Shown: positions 1-8,164 of the stretch, piece after piece
Layout of the letters: each line of letters begins with the position of its first letter
Position numbering within the stretch: the stretch's first letter is position 1
Source of the DNA: Halothiobacillus sp. 35-54-62
GTDB lineage: Bacteria > Pseudomonadota > Gammaproteobacteria > Halothiobacillales > Halothiobacillaceae
Assembly (NCBI GenBank): GCA_002281295.1
Contig: NCFS01000023.1
Coordinates: 1 to 41,904, forward strand
Length of the DNA stretch: 41,904 bases
Direction: 5' to 3'
Program-made: the position numbers and the translations under genes
Notes under the pieces: model-generated
Seen by the model: only the letters and a program-made list of their open reading frames with translations
What the model was told of the DNA's origin: nothing
The model's database searches: none

Positions 1-471
1 CGCGAACTCATCCGGCAAGCAGCAATCAGCGGCAAAGTGGATCAGGCCAATCTCGACAAGCTGGAAGCACGTCGCCAAGAGCTTGAGGAGCTAAGTGCCC
101 TGACAACCGAAATCGACCGAGAACGCGCCATCATCGAACGCGAAGGCCGACAGAAACAGGCTGATGAATATCTGGACACCCAGATCACAGCGATGAATGC
201 AGCCGCCGACGTATGCACCGAGGCTGCGAAGGCAGCTAATCAGGCGATTGAGGCAGCACAGGACGCGATCCAGAGATGGAAAGATTCAGGACTGCGATTG
301 CAGGCAGCAAGTGGACAGGCTCATCATGCGGCGATGTTGGCAGGCCGAAGCATTCCGCAGCGATCACCGGGGCAAGCTGACATTCATCTGAAACTGGTAA
401 TCGGCCAAGGCTTGCATGAGAAGCCAATAAATCAAATTGCGATGCCGTACACGTCGCAGCCAGTACGATAA
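1..471 (+). CDS. Coiled-coil hypothetical protein, 5' truncated by window edge
   Basis: The frame is open from the first base, so the true start lies outside the window; a GTG at 37 is only an internal candidate. The visible 156 residues are rich in Glu, Lys, Arg, Ala and Gln, with charged heptad-like stretches (roughly residues 10-70) and an Ala-rich helix, which suggests a long coiled coil. No enzymatic motif, signal peptide or membrane segment is seen. It ends in TAA overlapping the strong AAGGAGG ribosome binding site of the next gene, so the two are translated as one operon. I do not recognise the family. Position next to a phage-like gene and facing the 3' end of a tRNA suggests cargo of a prophage or genomic island; that is inference. 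Confidence 0.6.
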   Translation, partial: RELIRQAAISGKVDQANLDKLEARRQELEELSALTTEIDRERAIIEREGRQKQADEYLDTQITAMNAAADVCTEAAKAANQAIEAAQDAIQRWKDSGLRLQAASGQAHHAAMLAGRSIPQRSPGQADIHLKLVIGQGLHEKPINQIAMPYTSQPVR

Positions 472-483
472 GGAGGCGACAAG

Positions 484-819
484 ATGACCGCCGACTGCAC
501 AACGAAACAAGGCCGGATCATCGACGGGGCAACGCTTCGAGAGTTGACCCCACCCCGGATTAATTTGTCATCGAGTGCTGATGTTCGGCGGGAGTTGGCA
601 AAGGTTTACCGCGATGTTCGACAAGGCCGGATGGATGCGTCAGAAGGAACCAAACTTGGTTACTTGCTCGAACTGATGCGGAAGATGATCGAAACCGAAG
701 AACTCGAAAAACGCCTCGCCAAGATCGAGGCCAACAATGAGCAGCTTGCTGGTTTTGAAACTCTGCCTTATGACGATGTTGATGCATCAAAGGAGTATCA
801 GCGAATTATGGGTGGATGA
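484..819 (+). CDS. Phage/island-type hypothetical protein
   Basis: This 111-residue protein starts at ATG 484 behind a near-perfect AAGGAGG site at 470-476. It is helical and charged, with a central stretch (about residues 30-80) reading as conserved-looking 'VRRELAKVYRDVRQGRM' followed by 'GTKLGYLLELMRKM' and a Glu/Lys-rich helix. Short proteins with this layout occur in prophages and integrative elements near packaging genes, but I cannot name a family. It is the last gene of a two-gene operon and is followed 25 bases later by an intrinsic terminator. No catalytic residues are visible. Confidence 0.7.
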   Translation: MTADCTTKQGRIIDGATLRELTPPRINLSSSADVRRELAKVYRDVRQGRMDASEGTKLGYLLELMRKMIETEELEKRLAKIEANNEQLAGFETLPYDDVDASKEYQRIMGG

Positions 820-841
820 CGTAACTTGATGAGATCGACCC

Positions 842-866
842 AGCCGCCTTAATTGGCGGTTTTTTT
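842..866 (+). terminator. Intrinsic terminator of the island-like operon
   Basis: A CCGCC stem (844-848) pairs with GGCGG (855-859) around a six-base TTAATT loop, followed directly by a run of seven T. It lies just past the stop codon at 819 and fits a rho-independent terminator for the two upstream genes. Confidence 0.85.
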
Positions 867-963
867 ATGATGATCGTGAACATAGAAACCCAATCATGTA
901 GCCATTCGTGAACCATCGTGACCGCGCACGATGGATACGCCGGACTGTTAGCAAATGTTAGTG

Positions 964-1029
964 TTCAGACCGGCGAAAACTTGTCAAAACTTGACATTCA
1001 GACCGCCGAAAACCTGATAAAACCTGAGA
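964..1029. repeat. Two tandem copies of a 33-bp repeat
   Basis: Positions 964-996 and 997-1029 are consecutive 33-base copies that differ at only a few positions; both begin TTCAGACCG and carry two AAAAC-type blocks. The preceding 33 bases (931-963) show weaker similarity and may be a degenerate third copy. There is no gene here; the role is unknown. Confidence 0.7.
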
Positions 1030-1107
1030 TTGAAACCCACCATTGGTGAACTTTCCGTCCTCCATTGGTGGATGGGGCATGCGCCGACGGCGGACACCCG
1101 AACCTTA

Positions 1108-1332
1108 AAAGTGTTACAGATTTGCGGAAAGTGTTACAGATTTAGAGGCATTTAATGCCGCCACTGAATATCTGGTGTACAGCATGGCTGGAACAGTCAA
1201 TCCGAATGGTGAAGATTGATTGATCGAGGCATTCTTTGCCGTTTGAATTGGTCACGGCTGGTGCCAATCGGCACGAAAGCGCGGCATAGTGCCAATGCGC
1301 CACCAAAGACCTGTAACAAAATCTGTAACACT
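1108..1332. mobile_element. Small inverted-repeat-bounded element or insertion-sequence relic
   Basis: The 16-base motif AAAGTGTTACAGATTT occurs twice in direct orientation (1108-1123 and 1128-1143), and 14 bases of it recur inverted at 1319-1332. A shortened extra copy, CTGTAAC (1311-1317), sits inside the right end, so both ends carry doubled motifs. This resembles transposase-binding ends. The interior is about 200 bases, too short for a transposase, and I recognise no transposase in it, so it is either a non-autonomous element or a deleted insertion sequence. Confidence 0.5.
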
Positions 1333-1349
1333 GAACCACCAAAAAGCAC

Positions 1350-1375
1350 AAAAAAAAGCCACACAAGGCGGCTTT
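1350..1375 (-). terminator. Intrinsic terminator downstream of tRNA-Arg
   Basis: Read on the minus strand, AAAGCC (1375-1370) pairs with GGCTTT (1360-1355) around a nine-base loop and continues into a run of eight T (1357-1350). It lies about 50 bases beyond the 3' end of the tRNA and would end its transcript. Confidence 0.75.
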
Positions 1376-1423
1376 GATTTGGTTTTGGGTTTTGACTGAT
1401 TCACTTAAAATCAATCACTTATG

Positions 1424-1500
1424 TGGTGCGCCCGACTGGATTCGAACCAGTGACCCCAGCCTTCGGAGGGCTGTACTCTATCCATCTGAGCTACGGGCGC
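1424..1500 (-). tRNA. tRNA-Arg (anticodon CCG)
   Basis: The minus strand folds into a complete cloverleaf. The acceptor stem is GCGCCCG with CGGGCGC, the anticodon stem CAGCC/GGCTG encloses the loop CTCCGAA with anticodon CCG, the T arm contains GGTTCGAATCC, and the 3' CCA is encoded (1424-1426). The 3' end faces the phage-like genes at 1-819, the usual geometry for an element integrated at a tRNA. Confidence 0.97.
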
Positions 1501-1710
1501 AATTTTAGAGGGCGAATCATAGCGGTTTGAGGTCTGGCTGTCCACCGATAGGCGGTGGCTAACGGCATGAAAAGGTTTGTGAAATCGGAGCCGGGATTTT
1601 TATCCGGGTAGCGCCAGTCGCGCGTCTGACATTTGCCGCGTGTCGGATTGCTCAATTTGACGTTCGAACATGCTAAATTCGGCCATTAGCTATTGTTTCT
1701 GGAGTTGGTT

Positions 1711-2859
1711 ATGTCTGCGCCCCCGCTGCCACAAATGCTTGCCGAGTTGATTGCCACGCCGTCGGTGAGCAGCGTTTCGCCGCAATTTGATATGGGTAAT
1801 CGGGCGTTGATCGATTTGTTGGCAGGTTGGTTGGAGTCGGCTGGGTTTCGAGTGGAGATTCTGCCGTTGGATGGGCACAAGGACAAGGCGAATCTGATTG
1901 CGACCTTGGGAACGGGTGAGGATGGTTTGATTCTGGCCGGGCACACCGATACCGTGCCTTGGGATGAGCACCGTTGGCGGCACGATCCGTTCCTCTGGAC
2001 AGTCGATCAGGGGCGCGGTTATGGGCTTGGCAGCGCCGATATGAAAAGTTTTCTGGCATTGGCGATTGAGGCGGCGCGGCAATTCAACGCGTCTGATTTG
2101 CGCCACCCATTAATCATTGTGGCGACTGCTGATGAGGAAAGCAGTATGGATGGTGCTCGGCTTTTGGCGCGTTTGGGCCGACCGAAGGCGCGCTTTTGCG
2201 TGATTGGCGAACCGACCGATCTCACACCAGTACATATGCACAAGGGGGTGATGATGGAGGCGGTGACGGTGTTCGGGCGCAGCGGCCATTCGAGTGATCC
2301 TGGTCAGGGCGCGAATGCGATTGATGGCATGGCGAAGGTGTTGGTGTCGTTGTCGACTTGGCGTGAATCGTTGAAACTGCAGTGCAATGAATCATTTCTG
2401 GTGCCTTATCCTACCTTGAACTTTGGTCATATTTGCGGCGGGGATAACCCGAACCGGATTTGCCCGGAATGCATGCTGCATTTTGATCTGCGACCTTTGC
2501 CGGGGATGAATGGCGCAGAGCTGCGGCAGGAGTTGCGCGAGCGTGTTCGACAGGTTCTGAGTGATACGAGTTTAACATTTGAATTTAAAACGTTATCGCC
2601 GGGTGTTGAACCATTTTCGAGCGGCCTGGACTCACAATTGGCAGGATTTTTGACTGACATTAGCGGTAAGCCTGCCCAGGCGGTGGCGTTTGGTACGGAA
2701 GCACCATTTTACAAAGAATTGGGTTGCGATACGGTCGTGTTCGGGCCGGGTCGAATCGATCAGGCACACCAACCCGATGAATATATTGAGTTGACCGCGT
2801 TGGAGGATACCGTGCGGATGTTGCGGGCACTGATTATCCGCTGTTGCCTCGTTGATTGA
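1711..2859 (+). CDS. argE: Acetylornithine deacetylase
   Basis: This 382-residue protein is a zinc-dependent M20-family amidohydrolase that removes the acetyl group from N-acetylornithine in arginine synthesis, in the cytoplasm. The metal-site motifs are visible: GHTDTV (H78, D80), GSADMK (D110) and ADEES with E142/E143, then the dimerisation (lid) domain in the middle and FGTEAPF near the end. I place the start at ATG 1711, which has GGAG at 1701-1704; an upstream TTG at 1693 in the same frame lacks a site. Length fits ArgE; DapE or other M20 peptidases are less likely given the overall pattern. It converges with lpxB and appears monocistronic. Confidence 0.92.
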   Translation: MSAPPLPQMLAELIATPSVSSVSPQFDMGNRALIDLLAGWLESAGFRVEILPLDGHKDKANLIATLGTGEDGLILAGHTDTVPWDEHRWRHDPFLWTVDQGRGYGLGSADMKSFLALAIEAARQFNASDLRHPLIIVATADEESSMDGARLLARLGRPKARFCVIGEPTDLTPVHMHKGVMMEAVTVFGRSGHSSDPGQGANAIDGMAKVLVSLSTWRESLKLQCNESFLVPYPTLNFGHICGGDNPNRICPECMLHFDLRPLPGMNGAELRQELRERVRQVLSDTSLTFEFKTLSPGVEPFSSGLDSQLAGFLTDISGKPAQAVAFGTEAPFYKELGCDTVVFGPGRIDQAHQPDEYIELTALEDTVRMLRALIIRCCLVD

Positions 2860-2897
2860 TTGGCCGAACCGGAGCAATCGTCCCGTCGGATGGGTGG

Positions 2898-4106
2898 TTA
2901 ATCTTCGATCAAATTCAACGTTAATTGCGTCAGCTGTTCCAGCGCGCCGGTTTTGCCGAGATGGCTGGGGATTTCGGCCAGCGCTTGTTCCTGCTTCTGG
3001 AGAATACTTTTATTTTTAACAAGTTCCAATGTTTTGTTAACAATGGCTGCAGGATTTGCCTTGGCCTGAATTAACTCTGGGAAAACGCGCTCATTCAGCA
3101 CAATATTTGGCAGACCGATGTGCTGAATATTTACCAAATGCTTGGCTATCCAGTAGGTGATGGGGTTGGTTTTGTAGACAATTACCATTGGTGTGCCAAT
3201 GAGAGCGGCTTCGAGCGTGGCCGTGCCAGAGGCAATCACCAGCACATCAGTGGCAGCCATAACCTGGCGCGCCTGGCCTCGTGTGGTCATGAGGGCGGCG
3301 CGCAGGGTGGTGCTGGGTTTACAGGTTTCCAGCAGGTTGTTGAACCAATCATCGGGGATGGACGCGGCTTGCGGCAGCAGAAAGCGCCAATCGGGATGTG
3401 AATCAAGCAGCTGTTGCGCGCTGGCGAGCAGCACGGGTAACAACCGCGTGAGTTCACTGCGGCGGCTACCGGGCAGCAGGCCGATCATGATGTCTTGAGT
3501 GGCTATGCCCAAAGAAAGGCGGGCGGCTTGCACAACTAAATGGCGGTTTGCTGGCGTTTTAATCAGTTCGGTTGGAATCATGTCCCGCAGCGGGTGGCCG
3601 ACATGGGTGGTGGGCAGGCCGTAGTGGGCAAATAACGGCACTTCAAAATCGAACAAAACGGCCAGATGATCGGCGACTTCGGCGAATTTTTCAGCCCGCT
3701 TGGGGCGCCAAGCCCACACTTGCGGCGCCACGAAAAAGAGGACTTTGATGCCGCGTGCACGGGCGGCTCTGGCTAATCGCTGATTAAATTCCTGAAAATC
3801 AATCACAATGAGCAGATCGGGCTGAAAGGTTTCAAGCGCCGCAATGAGCGTATTCAGGGCGCGTTTTAAGCCACTATAATGGCGCAATACTTCCACTAAA
3901 CCCATCACGGAAACGGTGTTGAGATCAACCACTGTTTCTATGCCGACCAATCGGCTTTCTGTACCGCCCAACCCTTGGGCGACGCTGCCGGGCCGCACAG
4001 CTTTCAGGCGCTGGAATAATTGCGCGGCATAATGATCGCCAGAAGCTTCGCCAGCGGCAAAAAATAGGCGCAAGGGGCGGGGTGCGGCGGTGGTGGGGTC
4101 GGTCAT
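2898..4106 (-). CDS. lpxB: Lipid-A-disaccharide synthase
   Basis: The 402-residue product joins UDP-2,3-diacylglucosamine to lipid X to form the lipid A disaccharide, on the cytoplasmic face of the inner membrane. Family signatures include 'FFAAGEASGDHYAAQL' at the N terminus, 'VAPQVWAWRPKR', 'GLLPGSRRSEL' and 'SGTATLEAAL' with 'MVIVYKTN' in the nucleotide-sugar domain (GT19). I prefer ATG 4106, which matches the usual N terminus; an in-frame ATG at 4169 would overlap the divergent rnhB start. It is back-to-back with rnhB, the order lpxB-rnhB being a familiar gammaproteobacterial neighbourhood although here the two are divergent. Confidence 0.95.
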   Translation of the reverse strand: MTDPTTAAPRPLRLFFAAGEASGDHYAAQLFQRLKAVRPGSVAQGLGGTESRLVGIETVVDLNTVSVMGLVEVLRHYSGLKRALNTLIAALETFQPDLLIVIDFQEFNQRLARAARARGIKVLFFVAPQVWAWRPKRAEKFAEVADHLAVLFDFEVPLFAHYGLPTTHVGHPLRDMIPTELIKTPANRHLVVQAARLSLGIATQDIMIGLLPGSRRSELTRLLPVLLASAQQLLDSHPDWRFLLPQAASIPDDWFNNLLETCKPSTTLRAALMTTRGQARQVMAATDVLVIASGTATLEAALIGTPMVIVYKTNPITYWIAKHLVNIQHIGLPNIVLNERVFPELIQAKANPAAIVNKTLELVKNKSILQKQEQALAEIPSHLGKTGALEQLTQLTLNLIED

Positions 4107-4160
4107 GGTGCCGGACTCGAAGTGGTTTGAACAAAAATTAGCGAGAAGTTGGACAGCAGT

Positions 4161-4820
4161 ATGCCGCAATTGCCGTTATTTAAAATGCCGATGCCGTGGA
4201 TGATGTACGCGGGTGTCGATGAGGCGGGTCGTGGACCGCTGGCCGGCCCGGTGGTGGCTGCGGCGGTGATTCTTGACCCTGCAAGCCCGATTATCGGGGT
4301 GAATGATTCCAAAAAACTCAGTGAAGCCCAGCGCGAGCGGCTGTTCGTCACAATCACGACGCAGTCCCGCGCATTTGCAATAGCCCAAGCCAGTGCCGCT
4401 GAAATTGATGAGCTCAATATTTTGCAAGCCTCGTTATTAGCCATGCGGCGCGCGGTGATGACGTTGATTGCGCAGGGACATCGGGTGCGGCGGATTCATG
4501 TCGATGGCAAGCATTGCCCTAACATGGCGGGCACGAAGAGCGATGGGCCTGATGAGCCGGGTGCGTTCAGACTTGGGGATATGGATTGCCTTGCGCTGAT
4601 TGGCGGCGATGGTACCGATGCGGCGATTGCGAGTGCCTCGATTTTGGCCAAAGTCACACGAGATCGACTGATGGTGGCGATGGATGAACGCTACCCGCAG
4701 TATGAATTTGCGCGCCACAAAGGGTACCCCACCGCGCGACACCGGGCGTTACTGATCGAACATGGCGCTTGCTCGGAACATCGCCGCAGCTTTGCGCCGG
4801 TTCGAGCGGTCTGCAGCTAG
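4161..4820 (+). CDS. rnhB: Ribonuclease HII
   Basis: The 219-residue protein cleaves the RNA strand of RNA-DNA hybrids and misincorporated ribonucleotides. The catalytic signature GVDEAGRG lies at residues 18-25 (D20, E21), followed by 'NDSKKLSEAQRE', the VDGKH block and 'ASASILAKVTRD' with the C-terminal 'HKGYPTARHR'. ATG 4161 is chosen over the upstream TTG 4149. It is divergent from lpxB and converges with gluQRS, with only 13 bases between the stop codons. Loop residues around 'NMAGTKSDGPDEPGAF' make a modest insertion compared with the Escherichia coli enzyme. Confidence 0.95.
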   Translation: MPQLPLFKMPMPWMMYAGVDEAGRGPLAGPVVAAAVILDPASPIIGVNDSKKLSEAQRERLFVTITTQSRAFAIAQASAAEIDELNILQASLLAMRRAVMTLIAQGHRVRRIHVDGKHCPNMAGTKSDGPDEPGAFRLGDMDCLALIGGDGTDAAIASASILAKVTRDRLMVAMDERYPQYEFARHKGYPTARHRALLIEHGACSEHRRSFAPVRAVCS

Positions 4821-4833
4821 TTCTCCCCGTTAT

Positions 4834-5763
4834 TTATTCACAGTTTCGCACCCACATTTGCACCCAATGTGTTGTCCATTGCGTCAATAGATCGGCAATT
4901 GGCAGGTTCGGTTCGGGTGTTGCGAGCCCCAAATACTGAGTGGCTTGAATTAAATTGACTCGGGCTTTTTTGGGATTGAGTGCTAGGGCGTGATTGGTTT
5001 TACTGAGTTTTCGGCCATCTGCCGTCATGACTAAAGGCAAATGGGCATAGCGTGGGGCGGGCGTGCAGGGGAATAACGCCTGGTGCAGCGCAATATGCAG
5101 CGGGGTGAGTGGTGCCAGATCAGCACCGCGTACGACATCGGTAATGGCCATCGCCTGGTTATCTACTACCTCAGCGAGATGGTAGGCAAAAACGCCATCA
5201 GAACGTTTAAGTAAAGGGTCACCGATGGTGGTGCGGAGTGTTTGCAGTAATTCCCCCAGCAACCGATCCTGAACGGATACCGCCCCGGCAGGAACCCGAA
5301 AGCGCCAGCCTGCAGATTGTTCTCGGGCTGGTGGATGCTGAAGGCAGGTGCCGGGATAAATGGGGCCAGCTAATCCTTCCCGCAGCGTGCCGGCATCAAG
5401 TGCTGCCCGCAATGTGTTTCTGCTGCATTGACAACGGTACACCTCATGGCTTTGGTTGAGTTGTGCCAATGCCGCCTGATAGGCATCCAGCCGCTGGCTT
5501 TGCCAGATCACATCACCGTCGGGTTCGAGTCCGTGTACTGCCAATTGCCGAATAATTTCATGCGCCGTTGTGGCTGGGCAGCGCTGTGCATCCAAATCAT
5601 CAAGACGCAATCGCCATTGTCCGCCGTGCGCATGGGCATCTAAATAGCTACCGAGTGCGGCAACTAACGATCCTAAGTGCAAACTGCCTGATGGCGTTGG
5701 TGCAAAACGCCCGACATACAGGGTGTTGTCGCGCGGTTCGGGTTGTCGTAGGGTGTTACTCAT
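4834..5763 (-). CDS. gluQ: Glutamyl-Q tRNA(Asp) synthetase
   Basis: This 309-residue paralogue of the glutamyl-tRNA synthetase catalytic domain attaches glutamate to the queuosine base at the wobble position of tRNA(Asp); it lacks the anticodon-binding domain. Visible motifs are FAPTPSGSLHLGS (HIGH-like), the zinc site formed by CQC and the Y-P-G-T-C stretch about 30 residues later, and KLSKTN (KMSKS-like). The length matches GluQRS rather than GltX (about 470). It starts at ATG 5763 and is divergent from slt. Confidence 0.95.
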   Translation of the reverse strand: MSNTLRQPEPRDNTLYVGRFAPTPSGSLHLGSLVAALGSYLDAHAHGGQWRLRLDDLDAQRCPATTAHEIIRQLAVHGLEPDGDVIWQSQRLDAYQAALAQLNQSHEVYRCQCSRNTLRAALDAGTLREGLAGPIYPGTCLQHPPAREQSAGWRFRVPAGAVSVQDRLLGELLQTLRTTIGDPLLKRSDGVFAYHLAEVVDNQAMAITDVVRGADLAPLTPLHIALHQALFPCTPAPRYAHLPLVMTADGRKLSKTNHALALNPKKARVNLIQATQYLGLATPEPNLPIADLLTQWTTHWVQMWVRNCE

Positions 5764-5887
5764 GGTTTCGTTATGATAGGGTCAAGAGTCGGTCCAAAGT
5801 CTCGCGAAAGTGCATTTGCCATGCGCGGCGTCGCATGATCCAGATATTGAATAGGCGCTCAGAATTTTCACGGAATAAACGCTTGTT

Positions 5888-8164
5888 ATGCTAAAGATTA
5901 AAATACGATTGATTCAGTTCGCGCGCGCGCGTCGGCTGCATTGGCCACTCTTGGGGTTAAGTTTATGTGGCTATGCCGTGTGGCCGGTGGCGCTCGCCGA
6001 ACCCGATGGCACAACCCACAGCGCGGCCATGGTAACCCATCAACCTGCAGCGTTGGATTGGCAGGTTCCGCCCGCGTTTATGCTGGGTATGGCAGCCATC
6101 GCGCAAGGGGATAATATTGCGGTGGGTTCGGCCATCACGGATTTAGGCAGTAATCCCTTGGCCACTTACTTGCAGTTTCGGTATTTGATGGATGTGGCAG
6201 GGCAAAATGTACCTGCGGTGACCGCATTTTTGCAGGCTAATCCGGATTATGTCTTTAGTCAGAATTTAAAAGCCCACGTTTTAACGCGTTTAAATCGCCA
6301 AGGAAAATTTGCCGAGTATCAAGCCATTGAAGCGCTGCTACCAGAACTTAAACCAACCCCGGCACGCAGTTGCCAAAGTTGGCAGGCGGCACTAGAAACC
6401 CACACCCAAACACCGTCGCAAATCAGCGCCGCAGAGCAATTGTGGGCCCAAGGCCGTAGCCAGCCCGATGCCTGTGATCCTGTATTTTCTTGGTTGAAAG
6501 CTAACGACCATCTCACCGCAGATTTATACCGCCAGCGCATTTGCGCCACCCTGATTGAAGGCAATACCGGCCTTGCAGACTATTTGGTTCGGGAAGCAAA
6601 AAAACAAAAAATTGGTGGTTTGGATTCGATGGTGGCTGAGTGGAAAGCCGCTCGAGATGATCCGCAACAGGTTTTGCAAGCCGAGTTAACTCATCAGTCA
6701 CCCGAAGGTGACGGTGATCATCAGTACGCACTCTGGCAGCAGGCCTTTTTGTGGTTGGCGCGCAGCGATCCACAAGCCGCGCACGATTTATGGGCAAGCA
6801 ACCCCGTTCATTGGGGGCTTAATGCCGATGCTCAAGCCAAAATCGAACGGCTCATTGCACTCAAGGCGGCGTATACTCGCATGCCGCAAGCCTATGATTG
6901 GTTGATGGCTTTACCGGCCACGGTGCAAGATCAGGAAACCCAAACATGGGCCGCGCGCGCGGCATTGCGTGCCGAGGACTGGCCGAAGCTGAAGACTGCG
7001 GTAGCGGCAATGCCGATTGATTTGGCACAAATGCCCGAATGGCAGTATTGGTGGGCGCGTGCCGATGCCGAATTGGGTGATCATAGCGGGGCTCAAGCAC
7101 GATGGCAGGCGTTAACTTTAACCCCGGATTACTACGGATTTTTAGCGGCCGATCGGCTGGGCGTAGCCTATCACTGGCCTAAAATACCGCCTTTACCCGT
7201 GCTCGATACCACGACAGTGCTGCAAAACGCCATGGTGCAGCTGGCATTTTATTTGCGCGCAGCCGGTTTGCCAGATGATGCCCGTCGAGCGTTCTCAGCC
7301 GCACTGGATGCTCTGTCGCCCGAAGAAATTCCCGCCTTAACCGTACTGGCCGAGCAATCTGGCTGGCACGATCGGGTATCCATTGCCATTGCGCGGATGA
7401 AAAAACAAGATGACCCGATGTGGTTTGCCGCACGTTATCCCACACCTTGGCAAACCATTGTTGATTCGCAAGCGCAAGCGCAGGGGGTGGCGCCCAATTG
7501 GTTATATGCGGTGATTCGGCGTGAAAGTTTATTCATGAGTGATGTGGGTTCGGGTGCGGGTGCGCAGGGGTTGATGCAGCTCATGCCCAATACGGCAGAT
7601 TGGATTAACCGCAAAGCCGATTTGGGCTTGAGTCGCATGAATCTGCATGATCCAGAAACCAGCATCACCCTGGGGTCAGCGTATCTTTCCTATCTCAATG
7701 GGCGCTACGACGGCCAATTGCCTCTGGCGATTGCGGCATACAATGCGGGGCCTGGGCGTGTGAAACAATGGTTGCCGGAGAATCGCGCGCTACCGGGCGA
7801 TGTCTGGGTCGATACCATCTTGTTCGATGAAACCCGCAATTATGTGCGGGCCGTATTGTCGGCCACCTTGATCTACTCATGGCGAGAATCGCCCAAATCA
7901 GTGAAGATAAAAACCCAAGCCTCGGCAGACAGTTTATTGGCCTTACTGGCCCCGGTTGCGCCGTTGAATTCGACCAAAATGCCCGTTACGCCCCGTGTTG
8001 ACTCAGTCAATGTTGCCGCTCCCCCGGGAGCCGAAAATTCCCCGCATTCTGCGGGTGAATCGGCGACGTCGACCCCAGTTTCAGTATCGGCGCCAGCTTC
8101 GGTACAGGCTACAACCCAAACAGCCCCGTTGCCCACCATGGCCGTATCGGCCGAAAGCCCATGA
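5888..8164 (+). CDS. slt: Soluble lytic murein transglycosylase
   Basis: A 758-residue periplasmic enzyme that cleaves the glycan backbone of peptidoglycan with formation of a 1,6-anhydro end. An N-terminal basic and hydrophobic segment (about residues 10-38, ending PVALA) is a signal peptide. A long alpha-superhelical region precedes the goose-lysozyme-like domain, where E546 in AVIRRES is the catalytic acid, followed by 'GAQGLMQLMP' and 'AIAAYNAGPGRV'. After about residue 675 there is an extra Ala/Pro/Thr/Ser-rich tail of some 80 residues absent from the Escherichia coli protein, probably disordered. The last codon overlaps the sbcB start (ATGA at 8161), so the two genes are translationally coupled. 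Confidence 0.94.
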   Translation: MLKIKIRLIQFARARRLHWPLLGLSLCGYAVWPVALAEPDGTTHSAAMVTHQPAALDWQVPPAFMLGMAAIAQGDNIAVGSAITDLGSNPLATYLQFRYLMDVAGQNVPAVTAFLQANPDYVFSQNLKAHVLTRLNRQGKFAEYQAIEALLPELKPTPARSCQSWQAALETHTQTPSQISAAEQLWAQGRSQPDACDPVFSWLKANDHLTADLYRQRICATLIEGNTGLADYLVREAKKQKIGGLDSMVAEWKAARDDPQQVLQAELTHQSPEGDGDHQYALWQQAFLWLARSDPQAAHDLWASNPVHWGLNADAQAKIERLIALKAAYTRMPQAYDWLMALPATVQDQETQTWAARAALRAEDWPKLKTAVAAMPIDLAQMPEWQYWWARADAELGDHSGAQARWQALTLTPDYYGFLAADRLGVAYHWPKIPPLPVLDTTTVLQNAMVQLAFYLRAAGLPDDARRAFSAALDALSPEEIPALTVLAEQSGWHDRVSIAIARMKKQDDPMWFAARYPTPWQTIVDSQAQAQGVAPNWLYAVIRRESLFMSDVGSGAGAQGLMQLMPNTADWINRKADLGLSRMNLHDPETSITLGSAYLSYLNGRYDGQLPLAIAAYNAGPGRVKQWLPENRALPGDVWVDTILFDETRNYVRAVLSATLIYSWRESPKSVKIKTQASADSLLALLAPVAPLNSTKMPVTPRVDSVNVAAPPGAENSPHSAGESATSTPVSVSAPASVQATTQTAPLPTMAVSAESP

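Noticed and set aside
1142..1414. A 90-codon minus-strand frame inside the inverted-repeat element as a transposase
   Set aside because: No DDE or other transposase motif is convincing, and the frame runs through the terminator and the repeat.
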